The notes beneath the pieces were generated by a model that saw nothing but the letters and a program-made list of their open reading frames with translations, was not told the DNA's origin and made no database searches. 64,000 nucleotides of DNA from Marinobacter pelagius (GTDB lineage Bacteria; Pseudomonadota; Gammaproteobacteria; Pseudomonadales; Oleiphilaceae): positions 124,001-188,000 of the forward strand of contig NZ_FOUR01000003.1 of assembly GCF_900114925.1 (NCBI RefSeq), in the 5' to 3' direction. Both the position numbers and the translations under genes were made by a program. Below are positions 55,671-64,000 of this stretch, piece after piece (within the stretch, counting starts at the first letter, position 1; every line of letters begins with the position of its first letter).

Positions 55671-56900
55671 ATGTCAAATACGTCTCTCGAAAAGAGCAAA
55701 ATCCGGATCCTGCTGCTGGAAGGCGTGCATCAATCTGCTATTGATACCCTGAATGCCGCGGGTTACACCAACATCGAGTATCTGACTCACTCACTGGGCG
55801 AAGAAGAGCTGATCGAGAAAATCGCCGACGCGCATTTTATCGGTATCCGCTCGCGCACCCAGCTGACCGAGAAAGTATTTGAAGCCGCCCAGAAACTGGT
55901 GGCGGTAGGTTGCTTCTGTATCGGCACCAACCAGGTGGACCTCAAGGCCGCCACCCGCCGTGGTATCGCGGTCTTCAACGCGCCCTTCTCCAACACCCGT
56001 TCGGTGGCGGAACTGGTGCTGGCCCAGGCCATCCTGCTGCTGCGCGGCGTACCGGAAAAGAATGCCAAGGCCCATCGCGGCGAATGGCTGAAGTCCGCCA
56101 AGAACAGCTATGAGATCCGTGGCAAGAAACTGGGCATCATCGGCTATGGCAACATCGGCACCCAGTTCAGCGTCCTGGCCGAAGGCCTGGGCATGGATGT
56201 GTACTTCTACGATGTGGTCTCCAAGCTGTCGATCGGCAACGCCACCCAGGTCGGCACCATGCAGGAGCTGCTCAACATCGCAGATGTGGTTTCCCTGCAC
56301 GTACCGGAAACCCCGGCCACCAAGTACATGTTCAAGGCCGAGCAGTTTGCCCAGATGAAGCCGGGCAGCATCCTGATGAACGCCTCCCGCGGCACCGTGG
56401 TGGACATCGACGCTCTCGCCGATGCCCTGAGCTCCGGCAAGCTGCTGGGCGCTGCCATTGACGTGTTCCCGGTTGAACCCAAGTCCAACAACGAGGAATT
56501 CGTTTCTCCGCTGCGCGAGTTCGACAACGTCATCCTGACCCCGCACGTGGGTGGCTCCACCATGGAAGCCCAGGAGAACATCGGCCGCGAAGTGGCGGAG
56601 AAGCTGGCCATGTACAGCGATAACGGCACCTCCGTCTCTTCCGTGAACTTCCCGGAAGTGGCCCTGCCCTCGCATCCGAACCAGCACCGCCTGCTGCACA
56701 TCCACGAGAACGTGCCAGGTGTGATGTCCGAGATCAACCAGGTGTTCTCCGAGAACGAGATCAACGTTTGTGGTCAGTACCTGCAGACCAAGGAAGACAT
56801 CGGTTACGTGGTGATTGATGTGGACAAGGCCTACAGCGAGCTGGCCCTCGAGAAGCTGCGCCAGGTCAAGGGCACCATCCGCTGCCGCGTGCTGTTCTAA
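55671..56900 (+). CDS. serA: D-3-phosphoglycerate dehydrogenase
   Basis: 409 residues; start ATG 55671 (MSNTSLEKSKIRILLLEGVH), the usual SerA beginning; the frame is open 30 codons upstream. NAD-binding KLGIIGYGNIGTQFSVLAEG, catalytic arginine and histidine in NASRGTVVDID and ILTPHVGGSTMEAQENIG, and a C-terminal ACT domain (LLHIHENVPGVMSEINQVF) for serine feedback. First step of serine synthesis; SerB at 4.7 kb is the last. Confidence 0.95.
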   Translation: MSNTSLEKSKIRILLLEGVHQSAIDTLNAAGYTNIEYLTHSLGEEELIEKIADAHFIGIRSRTQLTEKVFEAAQKLVAVGCFCIGTNQVDLKAATRRGIAVFNAPFSNTRSVAELVLAQAILLLRGVPEKNAKAHRGEWLKSAKNSYEIRGKKLGIIGYGNIGTQFSVLAEGLGMDVYFYDVVSKLSIGNATQVGTMQELLNIADVVSLHVPETPATKYMFKAEQFAQMKPGSILMNASRGTVVDIDALADALSSGKLLGAAIDVFPVEPKSNNEEFVSPLREFDNVILTPHVGGSTMEAQENIGREVAEKLAMYSDNGTSVSSVNFPEVALPSHPNQHRLLHIHENVPGVMSEINQVFSENEINVCGQYLQTKEDIGYVVIDVDKAYSELALEKLRQVKGTIRCRVLF

Positions 56901-56927
56901 GCCACCAGGCAACGATTGCAGTAACTT

Positions 56928-56957
56928 AAAAGCCCGGGCCAATGCCCGGGCTTTTTT
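56928..56957 (+). terminator. serA terminator (bidirectional)
   Basis: AAAAGCCCGGGC pairs with GCCCGGGCTTTT around a CAAT loop and ends in a T tract on the plus strand and an A tract before the stem, so it can also serve the convergent protease gene. Confidence 0.9.
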
Positions 56958-56968
56958 GTATCAGCAGA

Positions 56969-58249
56969 TCAGCGCGGAACCTGAAGCAACAGGTTGGGCG
57001 AGCCGCTGTTGATATCTCCAAGCACATTGGCCGCCGCCAGCTCATCCAGCGCCGCATCAACCTGATTGGGTGTCAGTCCCGGATCTGACCCCAGCAAAAG
57101 GGCCGCAGCGCCGGCCACATGGGGCGAGGCCATGGAGGTTCCGCTGATGGTGTTGGTTTCCGTATCGCTCTGGTACCAGGCAGCGGTAATGTCGGAGCCC
57201 GGTGCGAACAGGTCCAGGCAGGTCCCGAAGTTGGAGAACGAAGAACGCTGGTCCTCGCGGGTGGTACTGCCGACGGTAATGGCCTCGGGCACCCGGTTCG
57301 GGGAACCGCTGCAGGCGTCAGCATCGCTGTTGCCAGCCGCCACCACAAAGGTCACGCCCTGTTCGACCGCTCCGCGCACAGCCTCGTCAAGCGCATCTGA
57401 ATTGCCGCCACCAAGGGACATGTTCGCCACCGCGGGGGCCTGGTGATTTGCCGCCACCCAGTCAACGCCGGCAATCACGTCGGCGTTACTGCCCGCGCCC
57501 GAGCAATCCAGCACCCTCACCGCAGCCACCGACGCCTGCTTGGCGACACCATAGGTGCTGCCAACAGCCGTGCTGGCGACATGGGTACCATGGCCGTTAC
57601 AGTCGGAAGTATCCGATGGGTCAGTCTCACCGCCAACGTTAAGCAGGGAACCAACTATCGGCAGCCCTCCGAGGCCCAACAGACCGGTGTCGTTGACGGC
57701 GAAGTTGCGCCCTTCAATGACCCGGCCCGTTAATTCCTGGTGGGAAGCCCTGAGCCCGGTATCGATGACATACACATTCACCCCTCCGCCGGCCTGATCC
57801 GGGTACTGGTAGGTTTCATCCAGCGGGAGGTACGGCTGGTCCACACGGTCCAGGCCCCAGGTGGCACCGGCCTGGGTGGCACTGGCCATGACGACGGTGT
57901 CCGGCTCCACTGCCAGCACACCCGGCATGGACTCGAGCAAGGCTGCCTGGGTCTCGCTCAGCTCAACCGCCGCACCGGTGAGAGCGGTCTGGTACAGATG
58001 GAGGAGCTCACCTCCGCCAACGGCCACCAGGATGGCATTCACACCGGCCTCGAGGTCTGCCACCCCGAGCAGGTTCGGAAGTTCCGGATCCAGGCGAAGA
58101 ATGTAACGTCCCGGCACGATGTCACCGGCCTGTAGTGTCGCTTCGCTGCCGGTCTGTTCAGTTTCACCATCCAGCAATCCTGCCTGGGCAGGCATGGCTG
58201 CCACCAGGGCAACGCTGAGACAGGTGGCGGTCAGGGTTGTTCTTATCAT
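56969..58249 (-). CDS. secreted S8 subtilisin-like protease (proteinase K group)
   Basis: 426 residues; start at 58249 (MIRTTLTATCLSVALVAAMP) gives a signal peptide cleaved near residue 23. An I9-type propeptide (GRYILRLDPEL...LLESMPGVLAVEPDTVV) precedes the catalytic domain: aspartate in VYVIDTGLRASHQEL, histidine in GHGTHVASTAVGS, serine in SGTSMASPHVAGAAA. Cysteine pairs in the domain suggest disulfides, as in extracellular enzymes. It is secreted and probably digestive; not related in context to the lipoprotein protease at 16 kb. Confidence 0.92.
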   Translation of the reverse strand: MIRTTLTATCLSVALVAAMPAQAGLLDGETEQTGSEATLQAGDIVPGRYILRLDPELPNLLGVADLEAGVNAILVAVGGGELLHLYQTALTGAAVELSETQAALLESMPGVLAVEPDTVVMASATQAGATWGLDRVDQPYLPLDETYQYPDQAGGGVNVYVIDTGLRASHQELTGRVIEGRNFAVNDTGLLGLGGLPIVGSLLNVGGETDPSDTSDCNGHGTHVASTAVGSTYGVAKQASVAAVRVLDCSGAGSNADVIAGVDWVAANHQAPAVANMSLGGGNSDALDEAVRGAVEQGVTFVVAAGNSDADACSGSPNRVPEAITVGSTTREDQRSSFSNFGTCLDLFAPGSDITAAWYQSDTETNTISGTSMASPHVAGAAALLLGSDPGLTPNQVDAALDELAAANVLGDINSGSPNLLLQVPR

Positions 58250-58482
58250 GGTATCGGCTCCTTTCCTTCGTGGATTTGTTGTTCTGACCAGAACGGGAAC
58301 AACCTGCACAAGGTTGCGTCACAGAGCGACGAAGTCCATGCAGAAGGGGCCAATACAGCGCCGGTTTTCAGAGATTTAATGAAAATTTCCGGATTATCCC
58401 TTGAGAAAGCGGGGATACGAGCCATGGTTAAAGTACAGCCTGGTTCCGACCAGCCCATTCATACCGCGACAGGAGAAAATCG

Positions 58483-58767
58483 ATGTCACTCAGGGAGTCC
58501 CTGTTGAACAAGCTGCAGACCCAGACCGAACACTGGAGCAGGCAGATCGACCAGTTACGGGCAGAGGCGGACGCCAAGATGGCCAAGGCCGAGGATGACA
58601 AGGCGGAAGCGGAAATCCAGAAGGAGTTTTCGGAGAAGATCCAGTCCCTGGAGGACCAGATAGAAACCGCCAGGACCAAGCTCGGTGAGCTGAAGGAATC
58701 AGGCGAGGATCAGCTGGACAACCTCAAGCAACGTATCGACGAGTGGCTGCCCAGCAACACCAACTGA
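58483..58767 (+). CDS. small coiled-coil protein
   Basis: 94 residues, almost entirely one charged heptad helix (SLLNKLQTQTEHWSRQIDQL...KIQSLEDQIETARTKL) with AGGAGA six bases before the ATG. No signal peptide or membrane segment. A conserved hypothetical of unknown role. Confidence 0.75.
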   Translation: MSLRESLLNKLQTQTEHWSRQIDQLRAEADAKMAKAEDDKAEAEIQKEFSEKIQSLEDQIETARTKLGELKESGEDQLDNLKQRIDEWLPSNTN

Positions 58768-58776
58768 GCCAGACAC

Positions 58777-58815
58777 AAAAAAGGCTCCGGAGTTTTCACA
58801 CCCGGAGCCTTTTCG
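58777..58815 (+). terminator. intrinsic terminator between convergent genes
   Basis: AAAAGGCTCCGG pairs with CCGGAGCCTTTT around an 11-nt loop, flanked by A and T tracts, so it can stop transcription from both sides. Confidence 0.85.
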
Positions 58816-58828
58816 TTTTCCCTGAACC

Positions 58829-59485
58829 TTATTGCATCGGCACCAGGGTCAGCTCAACCCGACGGTTCTGCTCACGCCCGGCGGCAGTGTCGTTGGAAGC
58901 GATGGGGTAGCGCTCGCCATAACCCACAGCACGGGTACGATTGGGCTCGATGCCCTGATTCAGCAGGAAGTCCCGTACTGAACCGGCACGCTGCTCACTC
59001 AGCAGCTGGTTGTAGCTGTCGGAGCCGGAGCTGTCGGTGTGGCCTTCGATCTGGATGACGGTCTTGTCGTATTCCTTGAGGACCAGCCCAACAGACTCCA
59101 GAGTGCCGGTGAAGGACGGCTTGATAGAGGACTGGTTCAGGTCAAAGGTGATGTTGCCCGGCATGACCAGTTCAATCTGGTCACCGTTGCGGACCACTCG
59201 CACACCGGTGCCTTCCAGCTTCCGGCGAAGCTCGGCTTCCTGCTTGTCCATGTAGTAACCGATACCGCCACCGATAGCAGCACCACTGGCCGCGCCGATG
59301 AGGGCGCCCTTGCCCCGGTCGCTGCTACTGGAAGTTGCCGCACCCACTGCAGCACCGCCGATCGCACCAATGATGCTGCCCTTGGTTGCGCTCGAGGTCT
59401 TCTCTTCGCCGGTGTATGGATCGTAGGTCATGCAGCCACCCAGACCCACGGTCGCTACTGCAAATGCAAGAATCGTTTTTTTCAC
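58829..59485 (-). CDS. OmpA-family lipoprotein with glycine-zipper segment (YiaD-like)
   Basis: About 218 residues. The start is taken as GTG 59485 (MKKTILAFAVATVGLGGC), six bases after AGGAGA; the ATG 18 bases upstream contains that ribosome site within its own codons. Lipobox VGLGGC (C18), glycine-zipper GSIIGAIGGAAVGAATSSS and GALIGAASGAAIGGGIGYY, then an OmpA C-terminal peptidoglycan-binding domain (IEGHTDSSGSDSYNQLLSEQ RAGSVRDFL, GYGERYPIASN). Outer-membrane anchored, tethering it to the cell wall. Confidence 0.9.
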   Translation of the reverse strand: MKKTILAFAVATVGLGGCMTYDPYTGEEKTSSATKGSIIGAIGGAAVGAATSSSSDRGKGALIGAASGAAIGGGIGYYMDKQEAELRRKLEGTGVRVVRNGDQIELVMPGNITFDLNQSSIKPSFTGTLESVGLVLKEYDKTVIQIEGHTDSSGSDSYNQLLSEQRAGSVRDFLLNQGIEPNRTRAVGYGERYPIASNDTAAGREQNRRVELTLVPMQ

Positions 59486-59539
59486 AGCTTTCTCCTGCGC
59501 CATTATAAAACCCGGCGGTGTTTGTCGTGTGCGACCGGT

Positions 59540-60538
59540 TCAGGCCGCATTCACCGCCTTCCTGGTGAATGTATCAATGATGGTATTGAATACCGTTGCC
59601 TGCAAATCCTGGGCTTCGTTCACTAGATGATGACGTCCATCCGGGATTCTCAGTTCCTCTACTGAGGAAAATTTATTGCGAATAATCCGCAGATTGTGTT
59701 GCCAGTCCACGGTCAGATCCTTCTCGCCCTGCACCACCGTAACCGAAAAGTTGATCGGCCGGGCGGACTCAATATGCGGCACCCATTGCCGCAATGCCGT
59801 GACCCAGTCCACATGCACCGCCCTTGCCTGCAGCGGGTCATGGTCTTTCAGGAAGCGGAGGAACCGGGTATCACCACTGTTCTCCGCAAAGACCCGACGC
59901 CAGCGGCTGATGAACGGCCTGACCAGCGTGTGCAGGACTTTCGCACCAAGCCAGCCCATGGGCCGCACCAGGGGCGCCAGCAGTACCACCTCCTTGAAGT
60001 CGGAGGTTTCGGTCGAGTGCTGGTTCGAGAGCAGGTAATCAATCAGTATCGCGCCGCCGGTACTCTGCCCTACGGCAAACCAGGGCTCGCGCACCTTGCC
60101 CCGGGCCTGATCCATCACCGCCGTCAGCACCTGCTGGTACTCCAGGAAACTGCCGATCGCCGCCGGTGTGCCGCTGGAGAGACCGTGCCCCGGCTGGTCG
60201 TAGGCCAGGACATCCAGGCCGGCCCCCAGGCAACGGTCGATCAGTTGACTGTACAACCCGACATGATCGAAGTAGCCGTGCAGAATAAAGACCGTGCCCC
60301 GGGATTCCGGCAGCCGGTAATAGTGCACCATGACTTCATGCTCACCGGCATGGACATAGCCCTGATGGTAATGCACTTCCGGATGCTCCACCCAGAGATC
60401 CAGACCGTAGAACCGGCAGTAGGCAACCATCTCCTCGGCCAGCTCACGCGGGCCCTGGGGGTTGAAGGGCTCAAGCCGCTCCAACAGCGAGTGCCTGTCC
60501 CAATCGGGTATTTCTATGGTATCCGTTTTCCAGTACAC
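59540..60538 (-). CDS. alpha/beta hydrolase (serine aminopeptidase S33 / lysophospholipase-like)
   Basis: 332 residues. Oxyanion region FILHGYFDHVGLY, nucleophile elbow in FAVGQSTGGAILI, acid residue in QGEKDLTVDW and histidine in PDGRHHLVNEAQD. The cap and DQPGHGLSSG motif resemble monoacylglycerol lipases. Cytosolic; substrate not known. It lies divergent from the second hydrolase gene. Confidence 0.86.
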   Translation of the reverse strand: MYWKTDTIEIPDWDRHSLLERLEPFNPQGPRELAEEMVAYCRFYGLDLWVEHPEVHYHQGYVHAGEHEVMVHYYRLPESRGTVFILHGYFDHVGLYSQLIDRCLGAGLDVLAYDQPGHGLSSGTPAAIGSFLEYQQVLTAVMDQARGKVREPWFAVGQSTGGAILIDYLLSNQHSTETSDFKEVVLLAPLVRPMGWLGAKVLHTLVRPFISRWRRVFAENSGDTRFLRFLKDHDPLQARAVHVDWVTALRQWVPHIESARPINFSVTVVQGEKDLTVDWQHNLRIIRNKFSSVEELRIPDGRHHLVNEAQDLQATVFNTIIDTFTRKAVNAA

Positions 60539-60640
60539 GTAGAGTTAAACGCCTGTCATGATTCAGGAATAAGATTAAGGAGTTAATCAGAGGCTCCTTG
60601 ATCGACTGCCATCCTATCGCATAGCGGGAGTAGAACACAG

Positions 60641-61534
60641 ATGCTGCAACCTCTTCTTGAGGCCGGTCTTCGGCAAACCATGAATCGCCTGGTGCGCCCC
60701 ATACTGTCACCAGCGGTGCCGATCAGGGTTCAGCGCGCCCTGATCCGTCAGGCCTATCGCAGCTCGATTCCACCCCGTGGCTGCCGGTTCAGCCATGGCA
60801 CCCTGGCCGGAGTGCCGGTGGTCCGTACCAGCTGTGGCAAACAGCAGGATGGCGTCATCCTTTACCTGCATGGCGGCGGCTTCATCATTGGTTCAGCCGA
60901 TACCCACCGCGGCATTGCCGGCCACCTGGCAAAAGCCAGTAAATGCCTGGTGGTGACACCGGATTACCGGCTGGCGCCGGAGCATCCCTTCCCGGCGGCC
61001 CTCGACGATGCCGAAGCCACCTATCTGCAGTTGCTGGCCGAAGGCTACGACCCCGGGCAGATCGCCCTGGCCGGCGATTCCGCCGGAGGCGGCCTGTGCG
61101 TATCCCTGGCCATGCGCCTGCGGGACAACCAACAGCCGTTGCCCTCATCGCTGACACTGTTCTCGCCCTGGACCGACCTGACCCAGGAGCAGCTCTATCA
61201 GCCCGAGTCCGAACCGGTATTGCAACCGGCCTGGACCGCCAAGGCAGCAAAACACTATGCCGGCGACGAGGCCCTCAAGAACCCGCTGATATCACCGGTA
61301 TTCGGCGATCTCAAAGGCCTGCCGCCGCTACTGATCCAGGTCGGCAGCGACGAGATTCTGCTCAACGACGCAGAACGCCTGGCTCAGGCGGCGAAACGGG
61401 ACCAGGTATCCGTCGACCTGGAGATCTACAACAGCCTCTGGCACGTGTTCCAGGTCCACAGCGGCCAGCTGCGCCGGGCGACCGAAGCAGTACGAACCGC
61501 TGGCGATCATATCAGGGCACATCTGACAGACTGA
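60641..61534 (+). CDS. alpha/beta hydrolase, hormone-sensitive-lipase (HSL) family
   Basis: 297 residues. The HGGG oxyanion motif ([18 protein letters not shown]), nucleophile GDSAGGGLC, acid residue in [13 protein letters not shown] and histidine in SLWHVFQVH define a bacterial HSL esterase. Likely an esterase of short or medium acyl esters. Its 3' end overlaps the convergent GIY-YIG gene by 23 bp. Confidence 0.9.
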   Translation: MLQPLLEAGLRQTMNRLVRPILSPAVPIRVQRALIRQAYRSSIPPRGCRFSHGTLAGVPVVRTSCGKQQDGVILYLHGGGFIIGSADTHRGIAGHLAKASKCLVVTPDYRLAPEHPFPAALDDAEATYLQLLAEGYDPGQIALAGDSAGGGLCVSLAMRLRDNQQPLPSSLTLFSPWTDLTQEQLYQPESEPVLQPAWTAKAAKHYAGDEALKNPLISPVFGDLKGLPPLLIQVGSDEILLNDAERLAQAAKRDQVSVDLEIYNSLWHVFQVHSGQLRRATEAVRTAGDHIRAHLTD

Positions 61535-61790
61535 TTTCGCCCCGGATCAATGCTTCCTTGCGCGAGCGCGACCAGCGCTTGATGTACCACTCAAGCCGGG
61601 AAGCCCGGCTGCGATCTCCTGCCTGCGCCCGGAAGACCAGCTCCAGAGGGCCCTTGCCGCGCAGACTGCGCGCGCCCTTTGGCGCACCGGCCTGATGCTC
61701 GGCAAAGCGCCGCTCCACATCCGTGGAGATGCCGGTATACAGTGCGCCGGAAGCGGTTCGCACCAGGTACAGATGCCAGTCATTGCTCAC
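61512..61790 (-). CDS. GIY-YIG domain protein (UPF0213/YhbQ-like)
   Basis: 92 residues; GTG start at 61790 ([20 protein letters not shown]) with GGAGG upstream. The [22 protein letters not shown] stretch is the GIY-YIG core (LYLV...YTG) with the catalytic arginine, followed by [20 protein letters not shown]. Such single-domain proteins are putative nucleases. It overlaps the transporter gene by 11 bp and is probably translated with it. Confidence 0.87.
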   Translation of the reverse strand: MSNDWHLYLVRTASGALYTGISTDVERRFAEHQAGAPKGARSLRGKGPLELVFRAQAGDRSRASRLEWYIKRWSRSRKEALIRGEISLSDVP

Positions 61791-62688
61791 GGGCCAGTTC
61801 CGCCTCCCGGGCCTTGACCTTGAGCTGCTGCAGCCACAAGCCACCCATGATCAGCACCAGGCCAATATAGGTGGATGGCAGGATGACCTCGCCCAGGATG
61901 AAATAGATGAACACCAGTGACAGAAACGGCGAGATGAAGATCAGGTTGCTGACTTTCGAGGTGTTTTCCGCCTTCTTCATGGCGTAGGACCAAAGCACAA
62001 ACGCCACCCCCATCTCGAATACCCCCACGTAAATGGCCGCGGCCAGGGAGGTTCCGGACGGCATATCGAAGCCCTCGGTGAGCCCGCAGATCACCGCAAT
62101 CACCGGCAACCCGAACAGGAAATTCAGGAACAGGCCTACCACCGGATCGCGCTCATCGCGGGTAGCAATGATCCAGTAGGACGCCCAGACCAGGGTACTG
62201 CCCAGCGCGAAGCCGACCCCCAGCGGATCAGAGAAGGTCAGCGAGGTGACCTGCCCCCGGGTGGCGATCACGACCACGCCGGCATAGCAGACCAGCCCGG
62301 CCAGGATATCAACTTTCCGAAGCCGCTGGCCCAGAAAGGGCACGGACAGGTAGGCGAGCACCAGCGCCCAGGTGTAGTTGAGAGGCTGAGCCTCCTGGGC
62401 AGGCAGCCGGTCAAAGGCACCGAACAGCACGAAATAATACAGGCAGGGATTGACCAGCCCCATCCCCACGGACTGCACGTACTGACGGCGAGACAGGGAA
62501 AACACCAGATGCCAGCGCCCCTGGAGTTTCAGAATAATCGCCATCACAACTATCGAAGCCATGCAGGCAATCAGCAGCATCTGCATCGGTGCCAGATCCC
62601 GCAGCGCCAGCTTGAACGCGGTGGCAACGGTGGACCACAGCAGAACCGTGGCAAGGCCGTACATCATGGCCTGTTTCTGGTTGGTCAT
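61780..62688 (-). CDS. DMT (EamA) family transporter
   Basis: 302 residues with ten helices in two EamA repeats ([60 protein letters not shown]). ATG at 62688, CAGGAG nine bases upstream; a TTG two codons earlier is less likely. A metabolite exporter of unknown substrate. Confidence 0.86.
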   Translation of the reverse strand: MTNQKQAMMYGLATVLLWSTVATAFKLALRDLAPMQMLLIACMASIVVMAIILKLQGRWHLVFSLSRRQYVQSVGMGLVNPCLYYFVLFGAFDRLPAQEAQPLNYTWALVLAYLSVPFLGQRLRKVDILAGLVCYAGVVVIATRGQVTSLTFSDPLGVGFALGSTLVWASYWIIATRDERDPVVGLFLNFLFGLPVIAVICGLTEGFDMPSGTSLAAAIYVGVFEMGVAFVLWSYAMKKAENTSKVSNLIFISPFLSLVFIYFILGEVILPSTYIGLVLIMGGLWLQQLKVKAREAELAREQ

Positions 62689-62779
62689 GAACAATGACTC
62701 CTGTCGCTGGCAGGAAGCACCCTGCCGAATGTGTTAGCTTAGAAATATTCCGTTATTTTCGAATTCAGGGTCTGGAGAA

Positions 62780-63880
62780 ATGGACATGCGCGCACACCGC
62801 CTCTGGTTGTTCCTGGTTACCAGCCTGGTCCTCATCATGACAGGTTGCTCGGAGACCGAGAGCACCAGGACCAGCGACTCATCCGAGCAGGCACCACCGG
62901 AATATCCCGTCACCTGGCGGTTCGCCCTGGAAGAAATTGAGGGCAGTGTACAACACGCCTATGCCGAGGCGCTAAAGAGCAGTATTGAAGAGGCTTCTGA
63001 CGGGAAGGTCGAGCTGGATATTTTTCCCTACGGTTCCCTGGGCACATCTTCCCAACTGACAGAACTGGTACGCAACGGCTCTGTTGATCTTGCCTTCGCC
63101 TCCCCCGGGCACCTGGCCGACCTTATTCCGGAAACCGGGATTTTCACGCTGCACTACGTCTTGCCGGACGACGAAGACGTCACCCGGGCCCTGTTTGCCC
63201 GGAACGAACTGACCCGGCTGTTCTCCGCCGCTTATAACGAAAAGCATCTGACGCTCCTGGGGTTTGTGCCCGAAGGATGGATGGCCTGGACGGCCAACAA
63301 GCCACTGAAGACACCCGCCGATTTTGAAGGCCTCAGAATCCGGACCATGACTTCACAAATGTCAGCGGAGGCCTTCCGGAGCTATGGTGCCGATCCCCGC
63401 CAGACACCTTACTCACAGGTCTACAGCGATCTGCAGTTGAAACAGATTGACGGCCAGACCAACCCGGTCTTCGCCATCGAGGAAATGAACTTCTATGAGG
63501 TACAAGACACCCTGACCATGCCCCGGGCCGCCCATTTTGTTTCATCCGTTGTGGCCAACCCTGAATGGTATGCCCAGTTACCGGAGCAGCAGCAGGACTG
63601 GCTGGCAGTGGCATTGATTGAGGTTGGCAAGGAAGCCTGGGATATCCAGGAGGAACTGAACCAGACCAGACTGGAGACCATGCTCGAGGAAGGCCAGCTC
63701 GCGGTGACCAGGCTGTCCCAACAGGAGCGCGCTGCATTTCGCGAGGCGAGCAAGCCTGCGCTGGAATTCTACCTCCGGCAAACCGGCGAGCGGGGCCAGC
63801 GGATCCTGGAGTCACTCCGCAACATCATTACGGATCTGGAACACCAGCAGGCCTCAAACACTGGCAGCAACGGGGACTGA
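62780..63880 (+). CDS. DctP-type TRAP transporter solute-binding lipoprotein
   Basis: 366 residues with a lipobox (IMTGC, lipidated C23), so it is membrane-tethered. DctP features: AYAEALKSSIEEASDGKVEL, GSLGTSSQLTELVRNGSVDL, the substrate-arginine segment FEGLRIRTMTSQMSAEAFRS and LKQIDGQTNPVFAIEEMNFYE. No DctQ or DctM gene follows within the window; the next gene is convergent, so the permease is elsewhere or the protein acts as a sensor. Confidence 0.87.
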   Translation: MDMRAHRLWLFLVTSLVLIMTGCSETESTRTSDSSEQAPPEYPVTWRFALEEIEGSVQHAYAEALKSSIEEASDGKVELDIFPYGSLGTSSQLTELVRNGSVDLAFASPGHLADLIPETGIFTLHYVLPDDEDVTRALFARNELTRLFSAAYNEKHLTLLGFVPEGWMAWTANKPLKTPADFEGLRIRTMTSQMSAEAFRSYGADPRQTPYSQVYSDLQLKQIDGQTNPVFAIEEMNFYEVQDTLTMPRAAHFVSSVVANPEWYAQLPEQQQDWLAVALIEVGKEAWDIQEELNQTRLETMLEEGQLAVTRLSQQERAAFREASKPALEFYLRQTGERGQRILESLRNIITDLEHQQASNTGSNGD

Positions 63881-64000
63881 CACAAACTGCACCCCATCTG
63901 CGGCCAGCACTTCCGATCCCCGTGCGGTCAGATCACTGATGAACCGGAACTGGTCCCTCGGCTCGAGGGGATAGGCCTTCAGGCGGTAGGTCATGCCCCA
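63854..64000 (-). CDS. partial gene entering from the right edge
   Basis: The minus strand is open from the window edge to a stop at 63854-63856, reading MTYRLKAYPLEPRDQFRFIS then DLTARGSEVLAADGVQFVSV and PVAASV. It overlaps the convergent binding-protein gene by 27 bp. Only the C-terminal 48 codons are visible and I do not recognise the family. Confidence 0.45.
   Translation of the reverse strand, partial: WGMTYRLKAYPLEPRDQFRFISDLTARGSEVLAADGVQFVSVPVAASV

Overview
The window reads as chromosome from a marine gammaproteobacterium, most likely Marinobacter or a close relative. This is inferred from gene content, protein style and gene order; no rRNA or marker gene was available to test it. 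Most of the DNA is GC-rich core sequence with tightly packed genes. An AT-richer accessory stretch lies at about 23.4-34.6 kb.

Layout. 0-18.8 kb is a core block resembling the Pseudomonas PA4957-PA4967 neighbourhood: the 3' end of epmB, a PilZ protein, a FimX-type c-di-GMP receptor, serB, parC, YceI with cytochrome b561, an EAL phosphodiesterase, an SLC13/RCK anion transporter, parE, and a subtilisin lipoprotein paired with a PrcB-like lipoprotein. 18.9-23.1 kb is a TRAP-like transporter operon (lipoprotein, binding protein, fused permease). 23.4-34.6 kb is an accessory island: a broken penicillin-acylase gene, a TIGR02391/Ymh-type gene in an integron cassette between two attC-like sites, a compact six-gene cluster (BesD-like halogenase, BesC-like haem-oxygenase-like di-iron oxidase, RarD-type exporter, aspartate-semialdehyde dehydrogenase, small protein, GNAT) with a convergent LysR gene, the decayed 3' end of an integron integrase, and three secreted-protein genes. 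34.6-46.2 kb is an acyclic terpene utilisation (atu) cluster with a divergent TetR regulator. 46.6-64 kb is core again: quinone oxidoreductase, membrane-tethered BLUF photosensor, TRIC channel, purine permease with apt, FAH hydrolase, ABC1 kinase, sirtuin, D-2-hydroxyglutarate dehydrogenase divergent from serA, a second subtilisin, OmpA lipoprotein, two alpha/beta hydrolases, GIY-YIG, DMT transporter and a DctP-type binding protein.

Two things stand out. First, the 25.7-30.8 kb cluster pairs an Fe/2-oxoglutarate enzyme carrying the halogenase HxG motif (spacing identical to the remembered BesD ligands) with an HDO oxidase whose six di-iron ligands are visible. It also has a transporter, an extra Asd and an acetyltransferase, but no BesA or BesB. 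This suggests a small pathway to a chlorinated or terminally unsaturated amino acid with built-in export and self-protection. It sits where the attI site and 5' half of an integron integrase would be expected.

Second, six copies of an unusual hairpin element lie in the intergenic gaps in and after the atu operon. Each has the same 54-nt core, which folds into two small hairpins with compensatory changes, inside a near-perfect 24-31 bp stem whose sequence differs in every copy. Core orientation alternates strictly along the DNA. I do not recognise this family.
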